DNA of 20,378 nucleotides. Origin: Chara braunii (lineage: Eukaryota > Streptophyta > Charophyceae > Charales > Characeae). The notes below the pieces were generated by a model. That model had not been told where the DNA came from and searched no databases. It saw nothing but the letters and a program-made list of their open reading frames with translations. Where the stretch lies: NCBI GenBank assembly GCA_003427395.1, contig BFEA01000335.1, positions 16,181 through 36,558 of the forward strand, written 5' to 3'. Of the stretch, positions 9,325 to 18,191 are shown in pieces. The translations under genes were made by a program, and so were the position numbers. How positions within the stretch are numbered: the stretch's first letter is position 1; every line of letters begins with the position of its first letter.

Positions 9325-9618
9325 CGTCTTCTATTTTCTGTATGGAAAATATACATTATGTACGGTATGACCTTCATTTTTTGATGACTATTAGCATTTT
9401 TCTCAGCCCCCCTTCTGCCTCTGCCAACCCTGCCCCTCTCCCTTTCCCCTTACCTCCTATTTGTGCTCACATTTCAGCTATTGTGCCTGACTTCCCCTCA
9501 TACCCGCCCCTCCTCCTTCCCCCCCTCCTCTTTCTCTCTCTCTCTCTCTCTCTCTTTGTGCACCAAGCCTCTTCGATTATTCCAAGAGGTCAGTTACTGC
9601 ACCCGACTGCCTCTCTCA
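9325..9618. repeat. Pyrimidine-rich tandem unit, copy 1
   Basis: The unit begins AACGTCTTCTATTTTCTG, continues through a TATGGAAA-ACACTATGTA block, then TTAGCATTTTTCTC, then a CCTACCTCCT-GTGCTCACATTTCAG block. It closes with a (TC)n run (9532-9555) and GCACCAAGCCTCTTC (from 9560). Copy 2 starts at 9619 with AACGTTTTCTATTCTCTG. No coding function is supported. Confidence 0.75.
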
Positions 9619-9805
9619 ACGTTTTCTATTCTCTGTATGGAAATCTACACTATGTATGTTATGCCCGTTCTTTTTTGGTGACTATTCAAGTAGGAAAGCA
9701 TATATCTCCCTGTTGGAAGTATATTTGTACGACATTTCTCCTACTGAAGTTAGCATTTTTCTCTCCCCCCTTCTGCCTCTGCCCCACCCCCCCCCGCCCT
9801 TCTCT

Positions 9806-10032
9806 CTCTCTCCCTCTTCTATCCTGGCCCTCTCTCCATCTCCCCCTACCTCCTAGTCGTGCTCACATTTCAGTTATTGTGCCTGACTTTCCCTCCCGCC
9901 TGTCTCTTATACACATCTAGATGTGTATAAGAGACAGCTCTCTCCCTCTTCTATCCTGGCCCTCTCTCCATCTCCCCCTACCTCCTAGTCGTGCTCACAT
10001 TTCAGTTATTGTGCCTGACTTTCCCTCCCGCC
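9806..10032. repeat. Exact 95-bp duplication flanking the adapter
   Basis: Bases 9806-9900 and 9938-10032 are identical over 95 bp, separated only by the adapter (base 9900 is shared between repeat and adapter). Neighbouring natural repeat copies differ at many positions, so exact identity here indicates that the same genomic segment was placed twice by the assembler. Confidence 0.9.
9900..9937. other. Tn5 mosaic-end adapter dimer (Nextera mate-pair junction), synthetic contamination
   Basis: Bases 9900-9918 are CTGTCTCTTATACACATCT, the 19-bp Tn5 mosaic end used in Nextera kits. Bases 9919-9937 are its exact reverse complement. This back-to-back 38-bp arrangement is the circularisation junction adapter of Nextera mate-pair libraries. 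It is not genomic sequence. Any open frame crossing it, such as a 192-codon frame at 9342-9920, is meaningless. Confidence 0.98.
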
Positions 10033-10223
10033 ACGCCCCCCCCCTCTCTGTGGCTGCACCAAGCCTCTTCAGTTATCCCAAGAGATAAGTTACTGCACCC
10101 AACTGCCTCTCTCTCTCTCATGATCTCCCCCTCCCTCTCTCTCTCGCTCTCACTCGTTCTCTCTCTCCCTCTCCCTCTTGATCTCTCTCTCTCTCCGTAT
10201 TTTTGTGGTGTTGTGCCCATGCC

Positions 10224-10227
10224 TTAC
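10224..10227. repeat. Left target-site duplication TTAC
   Basis: TTAC directly before the 5' LTR matches TTAC directly after the 3' LTR (19267-19270). Four bases is one fewer than the usual 5 bp for Ty3/Gypsy elements. No fifth matching base is visible on either side. Confidence 0.7.
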
Positions 10228-11304
10228 TACAATGATTTGCTGATTCCGACTGCCAAGACTGACTGCGAGGCTGTATAGTACAGCAATAGGTTAGATTCAC
10301 AAGTTTGTTTGGCTGAGGGCTAATCGTTAGACCTACCTGTAAGGAAATTCGTGAGGGACATATCTGCAATTCTGGGGAAAATAGGCCCAGTACTGACTCG
10401 AATTCCTACAGCTACCCTAACTGCGTATAGCAGGCCCGGGCTACCCCTAGAACAGACAGGCCCTAAGTGGCCTATACTAATAGACGGTCCTATAGCCTAT
10501 AGGCGGGTCCAGTAGAGGCCGAGAGGCCGAAACAGCAACGGTACCGGTCGGTCAGTCAGTCTGGTCTAGGTCTAGTGTAGTCTATAGATAGGTGAGGCCC
10601 ATCGGTTCAGGACTTTTGGCAGTTCATTTCTCGCGAAGCAGCGTTGGATAAACCAAGCAAGTTGGTGGCGGAGTTGGTCTGCAGGCGGCATTCTGAGACC
10701 TCGCCGTTGACGGCAGCCATAGCCAGCCCAGTTCGAGCCTGCCATAGCTGGGGCATCCTCAACGCATCTACCCCTGGGGTATCTGCGACTGATCGGGCTA
10801 TATCAAGGCTCTACACTGTGTACTCGTGGGTGGTGGCAGCCATAGCTCCCTGTCCCTTCGTCAGAGTTGTCCATCGACACTGAAGACTTCATCGCAAGAC
10901 CTGTTCTTCATCAGGGTGGTTGGCGCTGGCCTCTAGGAGGCCATTCTGATGTGGCGCTACTAACTGGGTGTAGGATAGAGAGTGGGGTGTGAGTTCTGAG
11001 AGTGGCGAGATACTAGAACAAACTCTGTTTCAATAATTGTTTGAGTTGGCTCATCATCAGTGCAATTTCAATTGTTATCCTCGCAGGTTCTACTTGTGAT
11101 TGGTTGTTGGGAGTTTATCAGAGAGAGAGAAACACTGTGTGTCTTCTCCCCATCTGTGCATAGCTGTTTTCCGCTGCCTACTTTGATATGTATGCAGTGT
11201 GGACCCTGTCTCCTCTCCCCCTTCTCTTGTGCATGTATGGGCGTTTATGAGATCGTCTGTGTGTGAGTGGCGGTAAAAATCGTCAGACAACCAAGTTCAT
11301 AACA
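10228..11304 (+). repeat. 5' LTR (1077 bp)
   Basis: It aligns along its whole length to 18192-19266. It begins TACAATGA where the 3' LTR begins TGCAATGA, so the canonical TG start has mutated to TA. It ends in ATAACA, with the canonical CA. Divergence from the 3' LTR appears denser in the first 400 bp. LTRs carry the promoter and polyadenylation signals. A TATA-like CTATAGATAGG lies near 10581, but I cannot assign the transcription start. A short open frame at 10644-10883 is not conserved as coding. Confidence 0.95.
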
Positions 11305-11306
11305 GT

Positions 11307-11322
11307 TGGTATCGGAGCTGGG
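11307..11322 (+). other. Primer binding site, initiator tRNA-Met type
   Basis: Two bases after the 5' LTR lies TGGTATCGGAGCTGGG. Plant initiator tRNA-Met sites typically read TGGTATCAGAGC and onward, so the first 12 bases match except for A to G at position eight. The tRNA 3' end would prime minus-strand DNA synthesis here. Confidence 0.85.
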
Positions 11323-12855
11323 ATTGGAATTGGGACACTGAGGGTTGAGCGCACTGAGGCATCTTCTTCATCTGGCGATCTACTGACGAGAGTTTCATGG
11401 CAATTCATCTTCCCCAGTACTAAGTCTGCAGCGAAGAAGACTTTCAATGGTGGATTCAGGTGCTCAGTGATTGTACTGAGCAAGCGCACTGAGCCTGTCA
11501 GGGCGCTTGTCAGAAAGTGGCGAGTACAGGGCTAATTCGCCATAGCCAACCCTGAGGGTAGTGTTGCGAATTACCCCAGAGTGGCGAATTACCCCTGAGG
11601 ACATCGAGGGACCCTGAGCGGCATCATCCCTGAGTAGCGCTGGCAGAGATTGATAGTCTGTATCAATCTCCAGGAGGAATAACCCCATCTGGGGCTATTT
11701 TTAGCATCAGTGGCTACCAGGCACTGTGGCGAGATATTTTGTTGTTGGCTATCTGAGCGCCACATGACCAGATACAGTGCATCTGGGTTGAGGGTATGCA
11801 ACGCTAAAGGATCCTGAGGAGGATCAACAAGTTTGAAGCAGTTCTATGCGTGGGATTATCTGGAGGAATATCTGGAGGAAATTGGCGAGATAAGGGTTAT
11901 CATCTGCCATAGCCAGATCTTCATCATCGCCTGGAAGATTCTCTGAAAGTGAGTCCTTTCCATGCACATACCTGCATAGTGATCCAGATAGGATTAGATT
12001 AGTGAATTATAATGGTCTATCTGTCTGTTAGTGACTGAATGTGAAAATCGCAAACTTCATGACAACCATAGCTATCTCTCCCCTACCTTTCTCTGCTCAT
12101 TTTTCATCCTTTGTTGACTCTTTCTGATCCAAAATTGTTATGTGACTGCTTTACTGCATTGCGATTATTCTGGGATGGTCAAATTGTGAATTCTGCACCG
12201 GAAAGGTAGTGATACTATGAATTCCAGTTTTTCGCTGAGTCTATTTATAGCCTGTGCTAGTTAGGGTCAGTCATAACGTCAATTCTGTCCGTCAGAATTC
12301 CATTCTGTCAGTCCCCAGTGAATCGCAATCCAAAAATAAACAATATTGCAGAATCCCAGAGTTGGATTTACAGTATTTCACTGGATACAGTGAATACTGT
12401 ACTTCGCCATACCCTAGGGTATGGCTGCCAGAGTCATGAGGGTCCAAATTGGAGTCTGAGTCAGGATATAGGGTGTCTGTCTGAATCGCTTGAGTTGGTT
12501 GACCTCTCTTGTCTATACTAACCATATTTACCAGTCTCACTGATTACACTTGTTTTCTAGTGGGTACTGGAAATCCTAGTGAGTCTCTGGAAGAGTAGTG
12601 GAGTGATTCTACTAACTCTAGTGTGGTGCAGGGTCAGTAAAAGGAAATCGTGTGTATGATTTTGCTGGACTTACAGTCTGTCTGACATCTGACCCCAGAG
12701 ACACCCTTCCAACCCAAATCGTTGATTGCCTATACACCCACATGTTCCAGTGTCTGAGTTTTGCAGCGATTCCAGAGTGTCTGAAGGAATCTGATTATCG
12801 CTGCACACTCAGGTTGCTGTTGTAATTTGGTTTTTGATTTTATTTGAAAAGGAAA
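11323..12855 (+). other. Long untranslated leader of the retrotransposon
   Basis: About 1.53 kb separate the PBS from the first gag ATG. It carries many stops in all frames and short direct repeats such as GCGAATTACCCC (about 11568 and 11585). No domain is recognisable in its short frames. It presumably contains packaging signals, which cannot be located by eye. Confidence 0.6.
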
Positions 12856-14196
12856 ATGTCTGATCATGGGGCTTAGCAACGGCCACAGGTGGAAGTTGTG
12901 ATGAAGGTCGAAGGTCAACAGCCTTCAACCTCCACTCCTCCTTCTCCACCTCTGACTGCTACTCAGCAGGAAAAGAAGGAGCTGCAAGAACAACTGCGGT
13001 GGCAACAGGACCGTCTTGCAGAATTGGAACGTCAGGAGGCAACTGAGCTAGAGGCTGCAACAGATAATTCCAGAAGGGACTATCTGTTGCAGCAGCTGGA
13101 CAAGGTGCTCACAGATGACCGTTGTGCACAGGTGACTAAACACCTTGCAGAGACTATCATCCTGGAGCACAAGATCACCAGTTTCTATTTTACGAACTGG
13201 GATGACCGCTTTGAGCGTTTGGAGCGTCGGGTTGACGACCTGGCAGCTCAGCAGTCCAAGATTCTGGACGCGATTCAGAACTTGACTGCTCAGCTGTCAA
13301 CCGCCAAGCTGATTGCCCCTCAGCTCCCTCTGCTGAAACCCAAACCTTCTCCTCCTTCTCGTCCTTCAACCCCCCCTGGTTCAGCACATTATTCCCGGTC
13401 ACCATCTCATTCCCAAAAGGCCGCAGGCAAGGCCACCTATGCGGCTGTTACTGCAGGAGACCAAAGAGGTCCCAAGATCCCTCCTCCCAACAAGTTTAGG
13501 GGTGATGACCCCAAGACCGATGTTGGGGACTGGGCTGCTGGGACCAAAGCCTACTTGAGGGGCTTTGTCTGTGCAGAGCAGACCAAGGCGGGGACTGTTC
13601 TGGGACTGCTGGAGGGACCCGCTCTGAAGTGGGCCACCTCAACCTCCAGCAGTCTGCAGCAGTCCATGGAGGACTGGACTTTTGGGCTTGGGGTGGACAG
13701 ACTTCTGCAGACCCTGGAGGACCGATTTGCAGACAAGGAGCGGGCCAGCAAGGCTGCTGACAGGATTGCTCGCCTAGGACAGCAGCGGTACAGCGGTACC
13801 CTGCAGACCTTGTTTACTGAGTTCAAGCAACTTACCTCCACCCCTGGGTTGGTCATGTCCAGAGATGATCTGCTGACCAACTTCTGCAGGGCAGCGCCTG
13901 AGAAGTTTGTTGTTGCTTTGTATAGCGCTGGGCACAAGGACTGGAGGTCCTTTGGCCGTGCAGCGCTGGACATGGAGGCAAAGCTTCATGTCCAGGCCCC
14001 ATCCTCGGACAGGAGGAAAGGTGCCTTCCCTAGAGGTGGCAGAAAGGGAAAGGCAGCCTTTACTCATGCGGGATCTGCGTCAGGTTCAAATTAAGATTCC
14101 CAGGCTGATGCACCTTCAACTGGGACTGGATCTGCTCCTGAGACAGACGTTGCAGCAGACCTGACTCAGGCTGTTTTAGGAGTTCTGCAGCAGTAG
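12856..14196 (+). pseudogene. gag: gag (capsid/nucleocapsid region) of the Ty3/Gypsy element, interrupted
   Basis: The likely original start is ATG at 12856 (context GGAAAATGTC). This frame has a TAG at 12874, then is open from there to TAA at 14092-14094, and on to TAG at 14194-14196. The next in-frame ATG after the first stop is at 12901. The N-terminal part (about 12960-13110) is rich in Gln, Glu, Leu and Arg and looks like a coiled coil. A Pro/Ser linker follows (13310-13430). The capsid-type region (about 13480-13990) has PPNKFRGDD, a GLLEGPALKWA block, LEDRF and FTEFKQL, typical of the Retrotrans_gag family that assembles virus-like particles. A basic tail follows. gag and pol share one frame, so the original product was probably a single polyprotein. 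All stops here could derive from CAG or CAA by C to T change. Confidence 0.9.
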
Positions 14197-16698
14197 AATT
14201 TTTTTTCCCCCACCACAGCCTCAACCAGTGCAAAGGGGAAGGAAAAGGGACGTCGGCCTTCCTCTTCCCAGCGCCCTAACTTGCCCAGAGACGTCCGCAT
14301 GCCAGCTGACCCTCTCAATCCCTCCACACCATGGCATGACCTCAAGATCCAGGAGGGAGTCTGGAGAAGAAGGAAGGAGCGAGGGGTCTGGCGGAGATGT
14401 GAGGAACTGCCCTTACATGCCAGGCCCAGGTCAGTCAAAAAACTGAAACAGACCCTGGGGACTGCAGTTTCCAGTGTTGCACCTTCATCTACTCAGGTAG
14501 ATGAATCTGCAGCTGTTTCAATTGAGACTGTAGGTGACAATGTTTGTTTGGGGACTGCGCGGGCAACATCCTTTTGCTATGAGGATCCTGACCCGGATCA
14601 GGACCCGGGGCAGGATGAGCTTCAGTCACTTGCAACCTTCTTCCTTCACCTGAAGGAACAGAAGAAGCGCAAGTCTGATCTCATCATGCTTCGACCCCTG
14701 ATCAACCGCATCAGGATCACTGGGTTCTTGGACTGTGGAGCTACCAGGAACTTCATATCTCCCAGTGCAGTTAAAAAGCTGCATCTGCGCATGAAAGTAC
14801 AACAGCTGCAGCAACCGCTGCTAGTGAGGATTGACGACTCTACAGTACCGAGCATCAGGGAGAAGGTCCAGGGTATCCCTGTGACCTTCGACAGTGCTGG
14901 AGAAGTCAGACATAGTCTGAACTTCTACATCTTCCCTGAGCTACCCTTTGACTTGGTGTTCTCCATGCAGTGGCTGAAGGCAGTCAACCCAAGGATCGAC
15001 TGGCAGATCCCAAAGGTTGAGCTACCTAATAGCCAGGGGGTGTATCAGCCATGCATGATTGCTGCTGATCACCACCTTAAGACATCTTGCTACTGCCTGA
15101 GAGCGAGAGAGTTTCATGATCTCTCACGCCGGTATCACCACGAGCGTCTGTTTATTGCTTTGGTCAAGCAAACACATGCTCCCCCTGTTTCCTGTCCTCC
15201 TGAGATACAACAGGTGGTAGATCAGTATGCTGATCTGACGAAGGAGCCCTTTGGGTTACCCAACTGGCCAACCAAGCATCACATCGAGCTGCTGCCTGGA
15301 GCGGTCCCTCCTAAGGGCCGCATCTACAAGATGTTCCCTGCTGAGCTAGAGGAGCCCAGAAAGCAGCTTGAGACCCTGACCAGCAAGGGATGGATCAGAC
15401 GCAACACTTCTGAATTCGGTGCACCTGTTCTCTTTATGCCCAAAGGGAACGGCGAGTTCAGAATGTGCATTGACTATAGGGGTCTCAACAAGATCACTGG
15501 GAAGAGTACTGAGCCACTTCCTAGGATTGATGACCTCCTGGACATGGTGCAGGGCTGCACAGTGTTCAGCAAAGTCGACCTCAAATCTGGCTACCACCAG
15601 ATTGAGATGGCAGAGGAGGATGTCTACAAGATAGCCTTCAAGACCAGGTATGGGATTTATGAGTTCCTGGTTATGCCATTCAGACTTTGCAACGCCCCAG
15701 GCACCTTCCAGACAGAGATGTACCGCATCTTCAGGCCTTACCTGGACAAGTTTATGGTTGTCTACCTGGATGACATCCTGGTATTCAGCAAAACCGCCAG
15801 GGAACATGTGGAGCACTTGGCTCTGGTCCTTCAGTCGTTACGTGACAGCCTGTACAAGATCAACAGAGAGAAATCCTCTTTTGGAGTTCCCTCTGTAATC
15901 TATCTGGGTCATGTAATCTCTGGAGATGGCCCGACTCCTGAAGCAGCCAAAATTGCTGCTATTCAGGAGTGGCCTCAGCCACAGACAGTGAGGGATGTCA
16001 GGTCCTTCATGGGTCTAGCCTCGTACTACAGAAAGTTTGTCAGGAACTTTTCTGCAGTGGCTGCATCCCTGACCAACCTAACAAAGAAAGATACTCCCTT
16101 TCTTTGGTCCCTTCCCTGTCAGTTGGCCTTCATACGACTCAAGAAGGCCTTGACTCGTGCGCCCATGCTGAAGTTACCTGACCCCACTTTGCCATTCATC
16201 CTGACCACTGACGCCAGTCAGTATGGCATTGGGGCAGTTCTTCAGCAGGATGATGGGAATGGTCTACGACCTGTAGAGTTTATGAGTAAGAAGATCAAGA
16301 CTCAAAAGCTCCAGGACTCCACCTACGAGAAAGAGCTATACGCTCTTGTCTGTGCCCTGAAACACTGGAAACACTTTCTCCTGGGAAGACACTTCAAGAT
16401 CTTCTCAAATCACTCCACCCTTCAGTGGATGAAGTCCCAGGGAAAGTTGAATGATAAGTTGGCACGATATATTCAGTTCATTGACATGTTTGACTTTGAA
16501 CTGAAGCATAAGAAGGGCTGCTACAACAAGGTAGCAGATGCCCTCTCTCGTAGGCCTGACTCTTTTGCGCCGATCTCCTCTACTCACTCCTTTGGAGAGG
16601 AGACCCGTCAGACCATTGCTCGTCTACTGCCTCAGGATGAGACTTTCGGACCCATTGTCAGGAGTCTGCAAGCGGATCCTAACTCTGAACCAGGATAG
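14197..16698 (+). pseudogene. pol: pol: protease, reverse transcriptase and RNase H of the Ty3/Gypsy element
   Basis: The frame is the same as gag and is open from 14197 to TAG 16696-16698. At about 14350-14430 a degenerate nucleocapsid region (PWHDLKIQEGVWRRRKERGV) keeps only one Cys, so the CCHC knuckle is lost. The aspartic protease has LDCGATRNFIS with the catalytic Asp codon at 14731-14733. The reverse transcriptase has CIDYRGLNK, FSKVDLKSGYHQI (Asp codon 15577-15579) and the active-site YLDD at 15763-15774. The usual MPFGL is MPFRL (Arg codon 15682-15684). RNase H has TTDAS (Asp codon 16210-16212), YEKEL and VADALSRR (16531 on), but the third acidic site reads FSNHS, with Asn in place of Asp (codon 16408-16410). 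These enzymes would process the polyprotein and copy RNA into DNA. This copy looks catalytically damaged as well as truncated. Confidence 0.95.
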
Positions 16699-16723
16699 GC
16701 TCTGAGTTCAGACCTGCTGTATA

Positions 16724-16847
16724 CCTACAGTTGAGGTGAGGAGCGCTTGTGCATTCCCCAGGACCAACAACTCAGGACACTACTGCCTACAGTAGAGGTG
16801 AGGAGCGCTTGTGCATTCCCCAGGACCAACAACTCAGGACACTACTG
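16724..16847 (+). repeat. 62-bp tandem duplication within pol
   Basis: Bases 16724-16785 and 16786-16847 are the same apart from one T/A difference (TTGAGG versus TAGAGG). The first copy continues the RT frame and contains a TGA at 16732-16734. The second copy is in the integrase frame. Because 62 leaves remainder 2 when divided by 3, this duplication alone accounts for the frame change between RNase H and integrase. Confidence 0.95.
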
Positions 16848-18158
16848 ATGTCAGAGTGTCATGATGCCCGTGGTCATTTTGGGTTCCTCAAGTCATATGC
16901 AGCCCTGTCGCAGCGCTTCTTCTGGAAGGAGATGCGGAGTGATATGCTGCGTTATGTGGACACCTGTGAGCTCTGCCAAAGGAATAAGGTTCATCGTAAA
17001 CCTCCTTTGGGACTGCTCAAACCCTTACCCATACCTGATGGCCCTGCTGAATCTGTGGCGATAAACTTCACAGATTTAGGCAAGACCACCCCTCGTGGCA
17101 TGCGTTAGGTTATAGTCTGCGTGGACAGGTTCTCCAAGTACGCAGAGTTCATCCCCTTGCCAGAGGTAGCTAGGGTTCCGACTGTGAGAGCAGCCTTTTC
17201 TGAGAGGTGGGTCACTCACCATGGACCGCCCACTTCTATAGTCAATGACAGAGACCCCAGATTTTGCAGCGATGAGTGGCAGTCCTATTGTAAGGATTAC
17301 CTGCACTCACAATTGGACATGACTTCTGGTCATCATCCTGAAGCCAATGGTCAGGTTGAGATGATGAACCAAGTCTTATTCCAATTGCTGCGTCCTGTCA
17401 TATCTCCAGATCAGCAGGACTGGGATCTTCACTTGGCTAGGGCACAACTCATGTATAACATGTCTGTCCACTCCTCGACAAGGTTCAGTCCCTACCGGTT
17501 ACATTGGGGACGTGAACCACGACAGCCTCTCGATGACATCATCGATAAGGCTAAGCCTGATCTGACACCAGGCACAACAGAGTTCACCAGACGCTATCGT
17601 CTAGATGTGGAAAGGGCCCGCGCAAACTTGTTCAAAGCCCAAAAGGCTATGGTTGAACAAGTGAATCGCCACAGGCGGCCTTCCCCCATCCGCACTGGTG
17701 ACTATATATGGGTGGCCAGTTCTGAGCTGTCGAGGGAGGAGGATATCTCCCCTAAGCTGTTTCTACGTTACTTGGGTCCATGGCAGGTCCTAGATACAGT
17801 GGGCGTTGATCCCTTCGGTCCGTCATACGTTATCCACGTCCCTCTGCATCTACGCACCTACCCGGTCTTTCATGCATCCAAGCTGTTACCTTTCACTCCA
17901 GCTGATGCATTCCCAGACCGGCCCCCTCAGTTTGGTCCACCGTTCGCTGACAAGGGGTATGACGTGGAATGGATTGAGGATGAGTGGGGCACCAGCCCCG
18001 ACCGACAGTATCTTGTGAGGTTTGCATTCCAGCCTCCTTCTGAGAACAGATGGTTCCACAGAAGGGAACTTCTCGAGACAGCAAAGTCAGTTGTCCTGCG
18101 ATACGAAGCGGCTCAGAAGGGAAACCTTCCTCGCCGTTCACCTCGCCTACACCCCTAG
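16786..18158 (+). pseudogene. Integrase with chromodomain-like tail of the Ty3/Gypsy element
   Basis: This frame runs to the stop at 18156-18158, broken by TAG at 17106-17108. The HHCC zinc-binding domain is intact in outline: His codons at 16860 and 16875, Cys codons at 16965 and 16974. In the catalytic core the usual MDF segment reads INF, so the first catalytic Asp is Asn (codon 17064-17066). The second Asp lies in VNDRDPRF (codon 17247) and the Glu in GQVEMMNQ (codon 17358), both present. A GPY/F-like module follows (RYLGPWQVLDTVG, about 17767-17805). The C terminus (about 17958-18110) has DVEWIEDEW, RQYLVRF and NRWFHRRELL, which resembles a chromodomain with reduced aromatic residues. 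Such tails can direct integration to marked chromatin. The missing catalytic Asp and the stop indicate an inactive integrase. Confidence 0.95.
17958..18110 (+). other. Degenerate chromodomain-like region
   Basis: It is the C-terminal part of the integrase frame. The order of an acidic strand (VEWIEDEW), a basic-Tyr-Leu-Val strand (RQYLVRF) and Asn-Arg-Trp followed by a Leu-rich helix (ENRWFHRRELLETA) matches the chromodomain pattern. In place of the usual Lys-Trp-Lys-Gly-Tyr is RFAFQPP, so the aromatic cage is probably incomplete, as in the divergent group II chromodomains of some chromoviruses. Assignment is by pattern only. Confidence 0.65.
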
Positions 18159-18177
18159 CTCGGAGGTCCTCGCTCCC

Positions 18178-18185
18178 GGGGAGGG
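18178..18185 (+). other. Polypurine tract (plus-strand primer)
   Basis: GGGGAGGG lies 6 bp before the 3' LTR start at 18192. It is the only purine run at the expected place and would survive RNase H cleavage to prime plus-strand synthesis. The TAAGCC spacer to the LTR is slightly longer than usual. Confidence 0.7.
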
Positions 18186-18191
18186 TAAGCC

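Larger units (their letters stand above)
9619..10223. repeat. Pyrimidine-rich tandem unit, copy 2 (contains the assembly artefact)
   Basis: The same block order as copy 1 recurs: TATGGAAA-type block, TTAGCATTTTTCTC (9749), GTGCTCACATTTCAG (9859), GCACCAAGCCTCTTC (10056) and ACTGCCTCTC. It ends in a CT/TC-rich microsatellite stretch (about 10108-10196). Its apparent length is inflated by the adapter at 9900-9937 and the adjoining 95-bp duplication. Removing the artefact would bring its length closer to copy 1. Confidence 0.7.

Noticed and set aside
9342-9920. Plus-strand open frame of 192 codons
   Set aside because: It runs through simple repeats and into the synthetic adapter; it has no domain signature.
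9900-9937. Natural Tn5 or IS50 end, or a biological palindrome
   Set aside because: It is the engineered hyperactive mosaic end in an exact junction-adapter arrangement with an assembly duplication on both sides; a natural insertion would have other IS50 sequence.
10224-10231. Placing the LTR start at TGATTTGC (10233) instead of TACAATGA (10228)
   Set aside because: With that start the flanks show no matching duplication, while the start at 10228 gives TTAC on both sides and TG at the 3' LTR.
10644-10883. Plus-strand open frame inside the 5' LTR
   Set aside because: The matching region of the 3' LTR differs by substitutions spread evenly over codon positions, and LTRs of this family do not normally encode protein.
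13551-13973. Minus-strand open frame of 140 codons inside gag
   Set aside because: Antisense shadow of the gag coding frame; the plus strand carries the recognisable domain.
15346-15816. Minus-strand open frame of 156 codons inside RT
   Set aside because: Antisense shadow of the reverse transcriptase frame.
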